Below, piece by piece: positions 18,574 to 27,918 of a stretch of DNA of 64,000 bases. The notes under the pieces were generated by a model, which was given only the letters and a program-made list of their open reading frames with translations, made no database searches and had not been told where the DNA came from. Within the stretch, counting starts at the first letter, position 1. Every line of letters begins with the position of its first letter. Location of the stretch: NCBI RefSeq assembly GCF_000378105.1, contig NZ_KB899259.1, positions 27,365 through 91,364 of the forward strand, given 5' to 3'. The translations under genes were made by a program, and so were the position numbers. This stretch comes from Rubritalea marina DSM 17716. GTDB taxonomy: Bacteria; Verrucomicrobiota; Verrucomicrobiia; Verrucomicrobiales; Akkermansiaceae.

Positions 18574-18749
18574 AACAAATACTACGCTGACAATTTTCCA
18601 ATTTAGCGAACTTCTCAAACAATCCACCACATTGGAGGAATTGTCGAACCCTTTCCTCATACTGTAGGCCAAAATTCCCGCAGCATTCAACCATTCAGCC
18701 AGTCCTGCGTATTTTTCTTGTCATTAGCACTGCAATTGGCACAACTCCC

Positions 18750-19658
18750 ATGGCCATGCACATTGACGACATTCTACAGCAGAATTCCCCCTCGCTTTCA
18801 TTCGAGTTCTTTCCTCCACGCACCCAAGATGGCGCGGACACACTCTATGAAACGATCGCTGATTTAGAACCATACAACCCCTCATTCGTTTCCGTCACCT
18901 ATGGTGCGGGAGGCACCACCCGGGACCTCACCCACGACCTCGTGCTACGCATCAAGGAAACAACAGGTATCCCACCTGTTCCACACCTCACCTGCATCGG
19001 CCACAGCAGGGAAGAAATCGAGCAAATCCTCATCCGCTACGCAGAGGCCGGAGTGGCCAACATCCTAGCACTGCGCGGCGACCCTCCGCGCGACCAACCA
19101 GACTACGACCGCAGCAAGGACGACTTCCAGTTTGCCTCGGACCTCGTCTCATTTATTAAAGAATTTAACGCATCTGGTCGCCATCCAGACTCACGAGGCT
19201 TCGGCATTGGGGTCGCGGGCTTCCCCGAAGGCCACCCAGCAACGCAAAACCGGGTGCTCGAAATGGATTACATGAAACAAAAAGTTGATGCTGGTGCCGA
19301 CTACATCTGTACCCAACTCTTCTTCGACAACCACGACTTCATGGACTACCGCGAACGTTGTGACATTGCAGGCATCAACATCCCGATCATCGCAGGCGTC
19401 ATGCCAGTCACCTCACTCGGAGGCATGAAGCGCATGGCTGAGCTAGCCGAAGGAGCACGCTACCCGGCGAAGCTTCTACGTGCTCTTGAACGCGGTAACG
19501 GAGATGCCAGCTCTGTGGAACGCATTGGTATTCATTACGCTGCGCAACAATGCCACGAACTCCTAGATAATGACGTCGACGGCATCCACTTCTACACCTT
19601 GAACAAATCCAAGGCGACACGGGAAATTTATGCAAGTTTAGGCTTGAGCCAATCCTGA
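18750..19658 (+). CDS. metF: 5,10-methylenetetrahydrofolate reductase
   Basis: 302 aa, the usual length for the single-domain bacterial enzyme that makes 5-methyl-THF for methionine synthesis using FAD. Recognisable blocks are LSFEFFPPRT (glutamate at the folate site), SVTYGAGGTTRD, PHLTCIGHSREE, NILALRGDPP, GVAGFPEGHP and the QLFFD segment. An in-frame ATG two codons downstream is an alternative start. It stands alone, divergent from prc, and a tRNA gene follows. Confidence 0.96.
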   Translation: MAMHIDDILQQNSPSLSFEFFPPRTQDGADTLYETIADLEPYNPSFVSVTYGAGGTTRDLTHDLVLRIKETTGIPPVPHLTCIGHSREEIEQILIRYAEAGVANILALRGDPPRDQPDYDRSKDDFQFASDLVSFIKEFNASGRHPDSRGFGIGVAGFPEGHPATQNRVLEMDYMKQKVDAGADYICTQLFFDNHDFMDYRERCDIAGINIPIIAGVMPVTSLGGMKRMAELAEGARYPAKLLRALERGNGDASSVERIGIHYAAQQCHELLDNDVDGIHFYTLNKSKATREIYASLGLSQS

Positions 19659-19713
19659 GCATCCCTTAATACTCCTCGCACGTCACCCAAACAGGTGATC
19701 TTCTAATGCGAAA

Positions 19714-19787
19714 GCGGGTATAGCATAGTGGTAATGCTCCAGCCTTCCAAGCTGATTAGGAGGGTTCGATTCCCTCTACCCGCTCCA
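19714..19787 (+). tRNA. tRNA-Gly (anticodon UCC)
   Basis: The acceptor stem GCGGGTA (19714-19720) pairs with TACCCGC (19777-19783), then discriminator T and an encoded CCA (19785-19787). The anticodon loop CTTCCAA is flanked by a CCAGC/GCTG stem and gives anticodon TCC. The T loop GGTTCGATTCC is standard. The hairpin terminator follows 8 bases later. Confidence 0.97.
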
Positions 19788-19794
19788 TTAAAAA

Positions 19795-19830
19795 AGCCTC
19801 TTGAGTCACACTCACGAGGCTCTTTTTTTC
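19795..19830 (+). terminator. Terminator after tRNA-Gly
   Basis: AGCCTCTTGAGT (19795-19806) pairs with ACTCACGAGGCT (19810-19821) with one mismatch and a 3-base loop, followed by CTTTTTTT. Confidence 0.9.
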
Positions 19831-19924
19831 TTAATCCAAGGTAACAAGGTGCTCCTGACACAACAGCAACAGATGAGCCCTCCCTGGTCCGACCTACACA
19901 AGCCACTTTGGAATTTGCAAGCAT

Positions 19925-19948
19925 CGCGGCATCTGCTTTGATGCCGCG
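19925..19948. promoter_or_regulatory. 9-bp perfect hairpin before the DUF2064 gene
   Basis: CGCGGCATC (19925-19933) and GATGCCGCG (19940-19948) enclose a 6-base loop. It ends 23 bases before the ATG at 19972. No T run follows on either strand, so it is not a typical terminator; it may be a 5'-leader structure. Confidence 0.35.
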
Positions 19949-19971
19949 CCCAGAAACTCCTGACACATCAT

Positions 19972-20670
19972 ATGAATGCACTCTTAATACTCATCCAGGA
20001 ACCGATCACCGACCCACTCGGCTCGGATAGCGGTGGACTGAGTCCGGTGCACTATCAAGCACTGCTCGAAGTGCTACTGCAGCAACTTGAGGGCCTCCAT
20101 GACACTCATGTACGCTTTTGTTACAGCCCAGCAGACGCGGGTGAAGCGCTACAATTTTTTCTACTCCCTCTGCTACGCGGTCAAGTTCACAAACGCCGCC
20201 ACGACTTTCTCTTCACTCCAGAAAAGAATGCTCCCGCCTTCACCATCGGCTTCACCCCGCTTGAGGCACACGCCATCGGCCAGGCCCTCACCAATACCAT
20301 TGAAAGCCTTTACCGGGAGGGCTTCAATAAGGTTGCCGTGATGGGCAGCGACTCGCCAGCCTGCGGGTCACGATGGATCAAAACGGCACTCTCGCAAACC
20401 AAACCAAAATCGCCAAGCCTCGGGCTCAATCACGCGGGGGAACCATACTTCATCGCTTCCACTGAGGCTAGTGACTTTGCTTATCTGGCCGAAGCTCTCG
20501 GCCCTCTCACGGTCTCATTACCTAGCCAGCGCCCAGCCCTCACCACTCAGGCCTTCATGCTTCCAGCACTCGAACACGTCCGCAACGTCTCAGAATGGGA
20601 AGACGCCTTAAATTCTGCCATAGGTGGAAAACTCAAAGCAGCCTTCAATCGCCAAAAAGAACACTGCTAG
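19972..20670 (+). CDS. DUF2064-family (GT-A-like) transferase
   Basis: 232 aa. The pattern of a nucleotidyl/glycosyltransferase-like fold is visible: an N-terminal LLILIQEP strand, VRFCYSPAD, then KVAVMGSDSP (G125-S-D127) and later TTQAFMLP. This matches the DUF2064 / TIGR04282 family, whose members often sit in arsenosugar or lipid-glycosylation clusters; no activity is proven for this one. The next gene, a membrane sulfatase, starts 15 bases after the stop, so the pair is an operon and may modify a lipid or cell-envelope glycan. Confidence 0.6.
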   Translation: MNALLILIQEPITDPLGSDSGGLSPVHYQALLEVLLQQLEGLHDTHVRFCYSPADAGEALQFFLLPLLRGQVHKRRHDFLFTPEKNAPAFTIGFTPLEAHAIGQALTNTIESLYREGFNKVAVMGSDSPACGSRWIKTALSQTKPKSPSLGLNHAGEPYFIASTEASDFAYLAEALGPLTVSLPSQRPALTTQAFMLPALEHVRNVSEWEDALNSAIGGKLKAAFNRQKEHC

Positions 20671-20684
20671 ACCATACCCACTTT

Positions 20685-23012
20685 ATGTCCTACAAGATCC
20701 AACATAGCCTAATCTGGTTACTGGGCTCAGTATTCGGCATCACGCCTCTACTGCAAAAACACCACTATGCTAGGGGGGCTATTTCTCCTTACCTCGGTGA
20801 TGGATTCATCGCACATCATGTTCTCATTGGGCTCGCACTTGGCGCCATGGGCGCCTCCCTTTGGGGGAGCTTCTCTAATTGGATCCATCAATCCTCCAAG
20901 ACGCCTGAGCAGGCCACCCCATGGATTCGCGCCACTTTTGCCACACAAGTCGCGTGTATCACCCTAGCCTATTTAGGCATACTCACCGGCGGGATCTACC
21001 TCCTCGTAGGAGGCGCCTCCACCATAGTGATCGGCTACGTGTTTAGCCTGAGCAGCAGCCGAGGTACTGGCCCATCAGCTCCCGCTCAGGCGTGGGCATG
21101 GCTTCGCCGCAGTCGCCCGATACATTGGCCGTTCTTACTCAGCATTTGCGCCCTCCTTATCTGGCACAACACTGAGCTAATTAAAGGCATGCACTCGCTG
21201 GCCCCGCTTCACACCTTAAGCCTATTTATCAGCCGCATTGCCACGCAAATCACCGCTGCAGGCAGCCTCTATTTGATCCTTCAACTCGCAATCGACTCAG
21301 GCCCACGCTGGGCCAAGCCCAGCCTCTGGTCACTGATCTCCCTAACCCCTATCTTTGTCGTAGCAGACCAAATGCTTCACACATATTGGAATCAGACCTT
21401 CATGGGCTTCCTCAATCAATTTGGTATTCAAGGTCTACTCAACCTCAACGCCGAACTCAAAGGCGGCGGCGTCCCAATGGGTGTCTGGGCTCTAATCGGC
21501 GTGATAGCCATCCTCTTCGCCGTCCTAGCAAGCTGCACCTACCTGGCGAGCAAAGTAGCGCAGAGGCTTCACCTCAATCTCGCTCCATCTAGCCTACTTG
21601 TCCTCATTGTTACCGGGACTGCTATCGCCTCACTAGAGCAAGCAATCGGTAAATCGTGGAAAGACCACCGCGACTGGAAGCAAGAGTACCTCGAGTTCGG
21701 GCTTCATCTCTCAGGCATTCGCCCCCCCAATGGTCTAGCAAAATTTAGCGTTGCACACAAACTTCCAAACTACCCCATCAGCCCCGATGCTCTCATAGCA
21801 AAACGCCAAGCAGACATCTACATCGTCTACATCGAATCCTTCAGACATGACGCACTACGCGCTAACATCACCCCCTTCCTCCACCACTTTGCCGAGTCTG
21901 AAGCCCAATCCATTGGCTCCACCTGGGCCGCATCCAATGGCACCCACCTCAGCTGGTTCAGCACACTCACGGGACAAACACCACTCGCCAGAGAGCTCCA
22001 CCGCGACCACGCCAGAGAACAAAACTGGCCAGGCCTCTGCACCATGAGAGCTCTCAAGCAAGCTGGTTACCAACTCCACATACATACCGCCAAGAGCCTC
22101 GCGTACCGCGGCATGGGCACACAACTGATCGGCGAGGCTCAGAGCCCATTTTGCTCTATCCGACAGGACGAACCCAGTGATCCAATGCATGGTTTCAGCT
22201 ACCCAGAGAAAGAAGTGATGGTCTTTGACGGGGTGGTCGAACTCATTGACAAAGCCCCCAAGGGCCAGACCTTTGTTATCACCACCATCGACTCGCCGCA
22301 CTTCCAGTACTCGTGGCATCCTGACTTCACGCCACCTTTTCCAGATTACTACCCGCACAAAGTATTTCCGGCCACCCCGACGAAAGAGGAAATTCAGCTG
22401 ATCAAAAATCAATACTACAACGCCTTAGCTTGGGGTGACCAAGTGGCCAAATCATTTTGCGACGGACTCAAAAAGATCGGACGCTATGAGGAATCCATCA
22501 TCGTCTTTCTAGGTGACCATGGTGAAGAATTCCAAGATCATGGGGGATGGCTGCATGTTTCCTCGCTAGAAGACGAACAAATCCTCAGCCCCATGCTGAT
22601 CAAGTGGCCAAAATCCTATGGCTCCACCCCATCCCACATGGAGGCTGGCCACATCGACCTCTTCCCAAGCCTCCTCCATTACATTACGGGCCAAGTCCCT
22701 CAAGACCTACCCGGCCACAGCTTGCTACAAAAAGACCCAGAGCGCACACACATCATCTGTACCGCTCAAGGTGGAGTCACCGAAGAAGGGATGCTACTAA
22801 CGCGAATGGGCTACAAGGCATTCTTCACTTGGCCAGAGTACTTCACCGGGCGCCCAGGTGACACCCTCACGCTCACTCGCCTCACCGGGCCAGATGGCGA
22901 TATCCACTGCAACTCAGATCAGGAATATTACCAAACCATCATGACACTCTTCCCGGATGCCGTCGGCACCTACTTCAAGCATCTGATCCTTGATCGCTCA
23001 GAACCTAACTAA
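20685..23012 (+). CDS. Integral-membrane sulfatase/phosphoglycerol-transferase-like protein
   Basis: 775 aa from ATG 20685, 14 bases after the DUF2064 stop; an upstream in-frame codon at 20595 lies inside that gene and is rejected. About eight hydrophobic segments occupy residues 8-330. The alkaline-phosphatase-superfamily domain follows: D377 and E384 in ADIYIVYIES, the probable nucleophile T420 in SNGTHLSWFSTLTGQ, and metal ligands D611-H612 in FLGDHGEEFQDHGG. A threonine nucleophile and membrane N-terminus match LtaS/EptA/YejM-like enzymes, which transfer phosphoglycerol or phosphoethanolamine or act in lipid homeostasis, rather than formylglycine sulfatases. The 3' end overlaps the convergent glycosylase gene by 8 bases. 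Confidence 0.75.
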   Translation: MSYKIQHSLIWLLGSVFGITPLLQKHHYARGAISPYLGDGFIAHHVLIGLALGAMGASLWGSFSNWIHQSSKTPEQATPWIRATFATQVACITLAYLGILTGGIYLLVGGASTIVIGYVFSLSSSRGTGPSAPAQAWAWLRRSRPIHWPFLLSICALLIWHNTELIKGMHSLAPLHTLSLFISRIATQITAAGSLYLILQLAIDSGPRWAKPSLWSLISLTPIFVVADQMLHTYWNQTFMGFLNQFGIQGLLNLNAELKGGGVPMGVWALIGVIAILFAVLASCTYLASKVAQRLHLNLAPSSLLVLIVTGTAIASLEQAIGKSWKDHRDWKQEYLEFGLHLSGIRPPNGLAKFSVAHKLPNYPISPDALIAKRQADIYIVYIESFRHDALRANITPFLHHFAESEAQSIGSTWAASNGTHLSWFSTLTGQTPLARELHRDHAREQNWPGLCTMRALKQAGYQLHIHTAKSLAYRGMGTQLIGEAQSPFCSIRQDEPSDPMHGFSYPEKEVMVFDGVVELIDKAPKGQTFVITTIDSPHFQYSWHPDFTPPFPDYYPHKVFPATPTKEEIQLIKNQYYNALAWGDQVAKSFCDGLKKIGRYEESIIVFLGDHGEEFQDHGGWLHVSSLEDEQILSPMLIKWPKSYGSTPSHMEAGHIDLFPSLLHYITGQVPQDLPGHSLLQKDPERTHIICTAQGGVTEEGMLLTRMGYKAFFTWPEYFTGRPGDTLTLTRLTGPDGDIHCNSDQEYYQTIMTLFPDAVGTYFKHLILDRSEPN

Positions 23013-23874
23013 AGTAAGAGCGCTGCTTCTCAGAAATAGGCATTTCTAGCAGCTCCATGATCGCGAGCATATCCTTCCACACCCATTTCTTTTCTGGGGT
23101 GATCCCTTCTTGGAGAAGGTAGCTGGGGTGGTATGTGGAGCGAACTGGCACCTCAAATGCATCATTGAAGCGACCTAACAACTGCTTTGCGGACACCTCA
23201 TGCCCCACTAGCGCTTTAGCAACTGAAGAGCCGAGGGCGATAATGACCTTCGGTTGCACCAATTCGATTTCGCGCTTCAAGTATGGTAGAAAGGCATCAA
23301 CCTCCTCGCGACTAGGCTTCCGAGTATTGATCGTCTGTCCAACAGCATTAGGTCTATATTTGACCAAGTATGTGCTATGCACATCATCCAGCTGCAAACC
23401 CATTGCTTTGAGAATCGCAGCCATCTTTTTACCAGCTGGTCCAGAAAATGGCAGCCCTGCCTGCTCGTCGTGGTAGCTAGGAGATTCAGACACTAACATA
23501 ATCCCTGAACGCGCACTGCCATTGGCGGCCACAAACTTAGTTTTTAATGCCCCCACATTACTCAACTCCGTATCGTTCTGCATCTGAGTGAATAATTGCT
23601 CTAAGCTGCCTGCCGCGCTAATATCCATCGCTGGAGAAACCGGAACTTCCGCAGCAACGGAGGGCGGAGCAGCAGAGGCAACTTGCCCCTGTCGCGGCGT
23701 CTCAGTAGCTCGATTTGAAGACTTCGCGTGAGGTGACACGGCCTCTTTTTGATGAGCCTCTAGATAAAACTTCCTAAGTAACTTTTTCGCCGAATCGTCC
23801 ACCCAAACAGCCTCCTGCCCCCGGCGCTGCAGTAGCTCCAAGTACTCAGTCAACATCGCTTTAGTGGTAGGCAT
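23005..23874 (-). CDS. Family-4-like uracil-DNA glycosylase lacking iron-sulfur cysteines
   Basis: 289 aa from ATG 23874; a start at 23955 would overlap trmL and adds no conserved sequence. The N-terminal 100 residues are a helix (LTEYLELLQRRGQEAVWV) and a low-complexity linker rich in Ala, Pro and Ser. The C-terminal 190 residues follow the UdgA pattern: MLVSESPSYHDEQAGLPFSGPAG (first active-site loop), VHSTYLVKYRPNA, PKVIIALGSSVAKALVG and RSTYHPSYLL (second loop). Classical family 4 binds [4Fe-4S] with four cysteines, one in KCRPP; here that position is KYRPN and I find no cysteines in the domain. Excision of uracil from DNA is the likely activity. Confidence 0.8.
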   Translation of the reverse strand: MPTTKAMLTEYLELLQRRGQEAVWVDDSAKKLLRKFYLEAHQKEAVSPHAKSSNRATETPRQGQVASAAPPSVAAEVPVSPAMDISAAGSLEQLFTQMQNDTELSNVGALKTKFVAANGSARSGIMLVSESPSYHDEQAGLPFSGPAGKKMAAILKAMGLQLDDVHSTYLVKYRPNAVGQTINTRKPSREEVDAFLPYLKREIELVQPKVIIALGSSVAKALVGHEVSAKQLLGRFNDAFEVPVRSTYHPSYLLQEGITPEKKWVWKDMLAIMELLEMPISEKQRSYFS

Positions 23875-23911
23875 AATCAAACCATCTAGCGACGACAGTG
23901 TAAGGTCAAGG

Positions 23912-24373
23912 TCATTCCTCGAGACGCATCTGACGCATGCCTTCAAACAAGACAATGCCGACCGCAGTCGCCAAATTCAGACTACGTGTCCCCCCGCTTA
24001 CCATCGGAATCGTCAGGGCCGTATCCTGATACTTTTCAATAATCGGTTCAGCGAGCCCTCGCGTCTCACGGCCAAACAAGAGGTAGTCGCCCTCTTTAAG
24101 GTCAGCATCCCAGTATGCCTTTTCTGTCTTGGTCGTGAGCAAGAACATGCGTGACACGTCACTCACGGATGCTTCAAATTCCTCCCAAGACTCCCAGATC
24201 ACCAAATCCACATCTTTCCAGTAGTCTAGGCCAGCGCGTTTGACCGTCTTCTCGTCGATATCAAAGCCTAGCGGCTTCACCAAATGCAGACGCGCACCGG
24301 CCGCTAAAACCAAGCGCCCTGCAGCCCCAGTATTGTGAGGAATCTCGGGGTGCACTAATACGACATTGAACAT
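23912..24373 (-). CDS. trmL: tRNA (cytidine(34)-2'-O)-methyltransferase
   Basis: 153 aa from ATG 24373; longer starts precede the conserved N-terminus MFNVVLVHPEIPHNTG. This SPOUT enzyme methylates the ribose of the wobble base of tRNA-Leu. The family's three blocks are seen: NVVLVHPEIPHNTGAAGRL, YLLFGRETRGL and the knot motif TIPMVSGGTRSLNLATAVGIVLFE. The length fits E. coli TrmL (157 aa). The glycosylase gene starts 37 bases downstream on the same strand. Confidence 0.95.
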   Translation of the reverse strand: MFNVVLVHPEIPHNTGAAGRLVLAAGARLHLVKPLGFDIDEKTVKRAGLDYWKDVDLVIWESWEEFEASVSDVSRMFLLTTKTEKAYWDADLKEGDYLLFGRETRGLAEPIIEKYQDTALTIPMVSGGTRSLNLATAVGIVLFEGMRQMRLEE

Positions 24374-24459
24374 GAAACAGGCATATCTACAGGATTCACA
24401 AGATTCAAGCACTGGGGGAAAGAATTCGCTGTGTTATCGCGTAAAATTTGTGTATTGTC

Positions 24460-25836
24460 ATGCCCGTGAAACCACACCTTCTCATCAGCCTCATTTCTCT
24501 TTCCGTATTCAGCTTCAGCTGCGGCAAAAAAGAGGAAGCACCCGCTCCTACACCAAACGAGAACAAAGAAGCCATAACTTCGGACCCGACAGGAGACGCA
24601 TTGAGCCAACGTCGAGTCGCACCTCAAGAGGTCGAAACGGAAGATACGCTGCCAGAGGCTCAGCTTTACATCAAGCCGACCCGCTCTCCTGAGCAATTCC
24701 TCGCCAACTTTATCGAATTACTCCAGTCTGATGTTTCACCAGATCAGATTCAACACATGCTCGAGGACTACTCGAATCTCAAATTGAGTGCTGAGCAAGT
24801 CGAGCAGATCAAGGCCCTCCAGTCGCTTGTACAATCATCCAAGGCGGACACTCCAGCCACAAAACAACTTGAAAAAGTAGGGGACATCAAAATCAACCAA
24901 GTCAGCCGCTGGGCACTCAAACACCTCGGCCAAGCTCCCATACTCATCGACGTGAGCCGCCAAGGCAGTAGCGCTTGGAGTATTGAGCAAATCGCCATCC
25001 CACAAGTAGCCTCCAACACCCCAGCCCCAAGCACCATCACAGCTGGAGATGAAGCGACCACTCAGGATTCCAAGGGCACGGAGAAATCAGCCCAAGACGA
25101 TCCACTCAACTTCAGTTATTTCTTCCTCCAAGCTCTGCTCAAACAAGACTTCCGCCTTGCTAAAACGATGGTCGACACCAACACCATCACCGACGCAACC
25201 CTGGCCGCACTTTGTATTATCTTTGATGAGGCCGCATACACCATCGATAAGAAAAAACCGCTGCGTGCCCTATTCATGCGCGAAACCGCTGCTGGCTTCT
25301 ATGCCAACGTGATTTCAAGTGAAGGTAGTAAAGCCGCTCATTTCTCCATTCTCACCCAACGCGAAACAGCTCAAGATAAATGGAAAATCTACGAGATCAA
25401 CCTCAACGACCTCCTCAGCGACTTCACCAAGCGTATGGGTGCAGGTGATAGCTATTTCACCCCCCTCGTGAAGAACCCTCAAGGAGGGGACACTTTGGTG
25501 ATATACTTTGATTTCGACTCCGATCAAATCACTCCTCGCATGGAAAAGCAGCTGCAGATCGTCACCGCCTTGCTGAAGTTAGACAACGCCAAGAAAATCA
25601 CACTCTCCGGGCACACCGACAGCAAGGGCCAAAGCGGCTACAACCTAAGCCTCTCAGAAAAGCGCGCACTTAAGGTAAAGGAGTATCTCTCCAGCCATGG
25701 AGTGAATGCCGCTCAAATCATTACCAAATCTTTGGGAGCAACCATACCTCGAGCGCCGAACACTTTCAATGACGGTAGCGACAACCCCGATGGAAGACGC
25801 GCAAACCGCCGCACAGAAATCTTCTTAGACTTCTAA
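24460..25836 (+). CDS. OmpA-like lipoprotein with C-terminal peptidoglycan-binding domain
   Basis: 458 aa from ATG 24460. A short signal sequence ends VFSFSC (C21), a probable but non-canonical lipobox, then a K/E/P/T-rich linker. Residues 60-330 are unrecognised, with a mixed helical part and repeated Lys-rich segments. The last 120 residues are an OmpA domain: IYFDFDSDQITPR, ITLSGHTDSKGQSGYNLSLSEKRALKVKEYL and the closing GRRANRRTEIFLD with the conserved arginines. Such domains bind diaminopimelate and tether the envelope. It is followed by an M23 peptidase gene 22 bases later, so both may act at the cell wall. Confidence 0.85.
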   Translation: MPVKPHLLISLISLSVFSFSCGKKEEAPAPTPNENKEAITSDPTGDALSQRRVAPQEVETEDTLPEAQLYIKPTRSPEQFLANFIELLQSDVSPDQIQHMLEDYSNLKLSAEQVEQIKALQSLVQSSKADTPATKQLEKVGDIKINQVSRWALKHLGQAPILIDVSRQGSSAWSIEQIAIPQVASNTPAPSTITAGDEATTQDSKGTEKSAQDDPLNFSYFFLQALLKQDFRLAKTMVDTNTITDATLAALCIIFDEAAYTIDKKKPLRALFMRETAAGFYANVISSEGSKAAHFSILTQRETAQDKWKIYEINLNDLLSDFTKRMGAGDSYFTPLVKNPQGGDTLVIYFDFDSDQITPRMEKQLQIVTALLKLDNAKKITLSGHTDSKGQSGYNLSLSEKRALKVKEYLSSHGVNAAQIITKSLGATIPRAPNTFNDGSDNPDGRRANRRTEIFLDF

Positions 25837-25858
25837 TCTACCTCGACCAGCCTAGCAC

Positions 25859-26713
25859 ATGCCCTTCATTCTATCACGCTTTGTGCTAGCGCTCATCCTA
25901 GGGCTCATTTGTTATGCAGCCTACCTCACGATCGACACCCGCTATGAGGAACAACCTCCATTGCAGAATTTCTACAATGCTCAATTTGTGGATGTGCCGC
26001 TAGGGATCCCCTTCGATCAAGACACACCAAATAATGGAGCACAGCAATTCGACCCTCGCTTCCACTTCCATAGCCCCTTTGAAGCTGCTCAGATCCCCAA
26101 AGCGACCATCGTATCTGAAACTCTAGGTTCAGAATTTGGAGGTTTTGCATACAATGCACAGGCCTTCATGTCCCCGAATAGCGTGCGCGGGGGAAGGCAT
26201 ACCGGGGATGACCTCAACGGCATTGGTGGTGGAGACTCAGACTTCGGTGATCCGGTTTATGCATTTGGCGACGGCCTCGTGATCTACGCCGGAACACCAT
26301 CACCCGGCTGGGGGAAAACTGTGATCCTCGCACACCGCGCAGAAGATGGGTCCACTCTCCACAGCATGTATAGCCACCTTTCTGCAATCGATGTATCTAC
26401 CAACACGCTCGTAGCACGTGGCACCACGGTAGGCAGTGTCGGATCAGCAGATGGACGCTACCTCGCACACCTTCACCTCGAGCTCAGACAGACCGATGGT
26501 TTTTCTCCGCAAAGTGGCTACTCCACCCACCAGTTTGACCGCCTAGATCCAAGCGAAGTGCTGAGCCAGTGGCCTCAAAAACCTCTCGCGGCTGTTAGCC
26601 CCAGCATTTTGAACATCATCCAAAATACGGCAAGAAAGCACGCCCAACTACCAAAGATGGACACACAATCGGCACTCAAACTTCAAGAGCTGTTGGATGA
26701 TTCTAGTAATTGA
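25859..26713 (+). CDS. M23 (LytM) family peptidoglycan endopeptidase
   Basis: 284 aa. One N-terminal hydrophobic segment (7-24) acts as anchor or signal. The LytM metal-site motif is complete: HTGDD (H114, D118), the general histidine H173 in YSHLSAI, and HLHLE (H204, H206). The surrounding blocks [15 protein letters not shown] and [16 protein letters not shown] are typical for M23 and indicate an active zinc enzyme cutting peptide crosslinks. The 3' end overlaps the convergent aminopeptidase gene by 11 bases. Confidence 0.9.
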   Translation: MPFILSRFVLALILGLICYAAYLTIDTRYEEQPPLQNFYNAQFVDVPLGIPFDQDTPNNGAQQFDPRFHFHSPFEAAQIPKATIVSETLGSEFGGFAYNAQAFMSPNSVRGGRHTGDDLNGIGGGDSDFGDPVYAFGDGLVIYAGTPSPGWGKTVILAHRAEDGSTLHSMYSHLSAIDVSTNTLVARGTTVGSVGSADGRYLAHLHLELRQTDGFSPQSGYSTHQFDRLDPSEVLSQWPQKPLAAVSPSILNIIQNTARKHAQLPKMDTQSALKLQELLDDSSN

Positions 26714-27803
26714 GACCACTAAGCGACTCATCCAAGAAAACACCATCTTTACGGATCAATACGTCATCGAAATAGATCTCGCCACCTCCCCAGTCTTCTC
26801 GCTGAATTGACACCATGTCCCAGTGCACTTGCGAGCGGTTTCCATTATCGGCTTCCTCATAGGCTTGGCCTGGAGTGAAATGGAAAGACCCTGCAATTTT
26901 CTCATCAAATAAGATGTCTCGCATCGGCTCTTTAATTACGGGATTGAAACCCAGAGCAAATTCACCAACGAATCGAGCACCTGCATCTGAATCAAGAATC
27001 TTGTTGAGTGCCTCAGTTTTTGAGCCGGCCTCAGCCTTCACGATTTTTCCATTCTCAAAGGTGAGCTCTATGTTATCGAAAGCAATCCCTTGATAGATTG
27101 TTGGTGCATTGTAAGTGATCACGCCGTTCACGCTTTCTTTCACCGGTGCATTGAAGACCTCGCCATCCGGAATGTTGTAATTACCGCAACATACAATTGA
27201 TGGAATATCTTTGATCGAGAAGGTCAGGTTAGTTCCAGGCCCGACAATGCGCACATCATTGGTCTCATCCATGAGGGTCTTGAGATTTTCAGCTGCATGA
27301 TTCAGCGCAGCGTAATCGAGAAGACACACTTCAAAGTAAAAGTCTTCAAACGCTTCCGTACTCATACTTGCTTGTTGCGCCATGGAGGGTGTGGGCCAGC
27401 GCAACACACACCACTTCGTCTCTTTCACGCGATGGTCCATCACTGGCCTGAGCGCCTGCATTGCTAGAGCCATTTTCTCCGGTGGCACATCACTCAACTC
27501 AGTAATATTCTGTGATCCGCGGAGAGCAATGTATGCATCCATGTCTTTCATCTCAGCCATTTGATGCTCCGCCAAGGCCTTGTACTGCTCCGTGGTGGCA
27601 CCGAGCATCAATTCACGATTCAAACGAGCATGGTTCACTCTCAAGAATGGTAATCCACCACACGCTCTCACAGCGCGCATCAAAGCCACGCCAATCGCGT
27701 CAGGGACCTCGGCCAAGTCGATAAGAACTTTCTCCCCTGATTGGATGTTCGTAGAGTATTGGACGAGTTGTTGGGCTAACTGATCAATTCGGGAATCGTG
27801 CAT
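26703..27803 (-). CDS. M29-family aminopeptidase
   Basis: 366 aa from ATG 27803 ([13 protein letters not shown]); an ATG three codons earlier (27812) is possible, while the long frame to 28007 overlaps the divergent gene and is not credible. The family (AmpS, T. thermophilus aminopeptidase T) uses two metal ions. Expected ligands appear in order: E in IELTFENG, E in FVGEFALG, and H, Y, H and D in [26 protein letters not shown]. The enzyme removes N-terminal residues from peptides in the cytoplasm. Confidence 0.88.
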   Translation of the reverse strand: MHDSRIDQLAQQLVQYSTNIQSGEKVLIDLAEVPDAIGVALMRAVRACGGLPFLRVNHARLNRELMLGATTEQYKALAEHQMAEMKDMDAYIALRGSQNITELSDVPPEKMALAMQALRPVMDHRVKETKWCVLRWPTPSMAQQASMSTEAFEDFYFEVCLLDYAALNHAAENLKTLMDETNDVRIVGPGTNLTFSIKDIPSIVCCGNYNIPDGEVFNAPVKESVNGVITYNAPTIYQGIAFDNIELTFENGKIVKAEAGSKTEALNKILDSDAGARFVGEFALGFNPVIKEPMRDILFDEKIAGSFHFTPGQAYEEADNGNRSQVHWDMVSIQREDWGGGEIYFDDVLIRKDGVFLDESLSGLNY

Positions 27804-27918
27804 GCTGAACATGCTGGATCTATCGACTTGGATGTCAAGCAAGCGAGTCCGCAGGAGGGGTCTTTTTGATGCTTCACAGTTGCAAGCTGCCCCCTTCTGA
27901 TCCACCTTAGCTCTCAGT

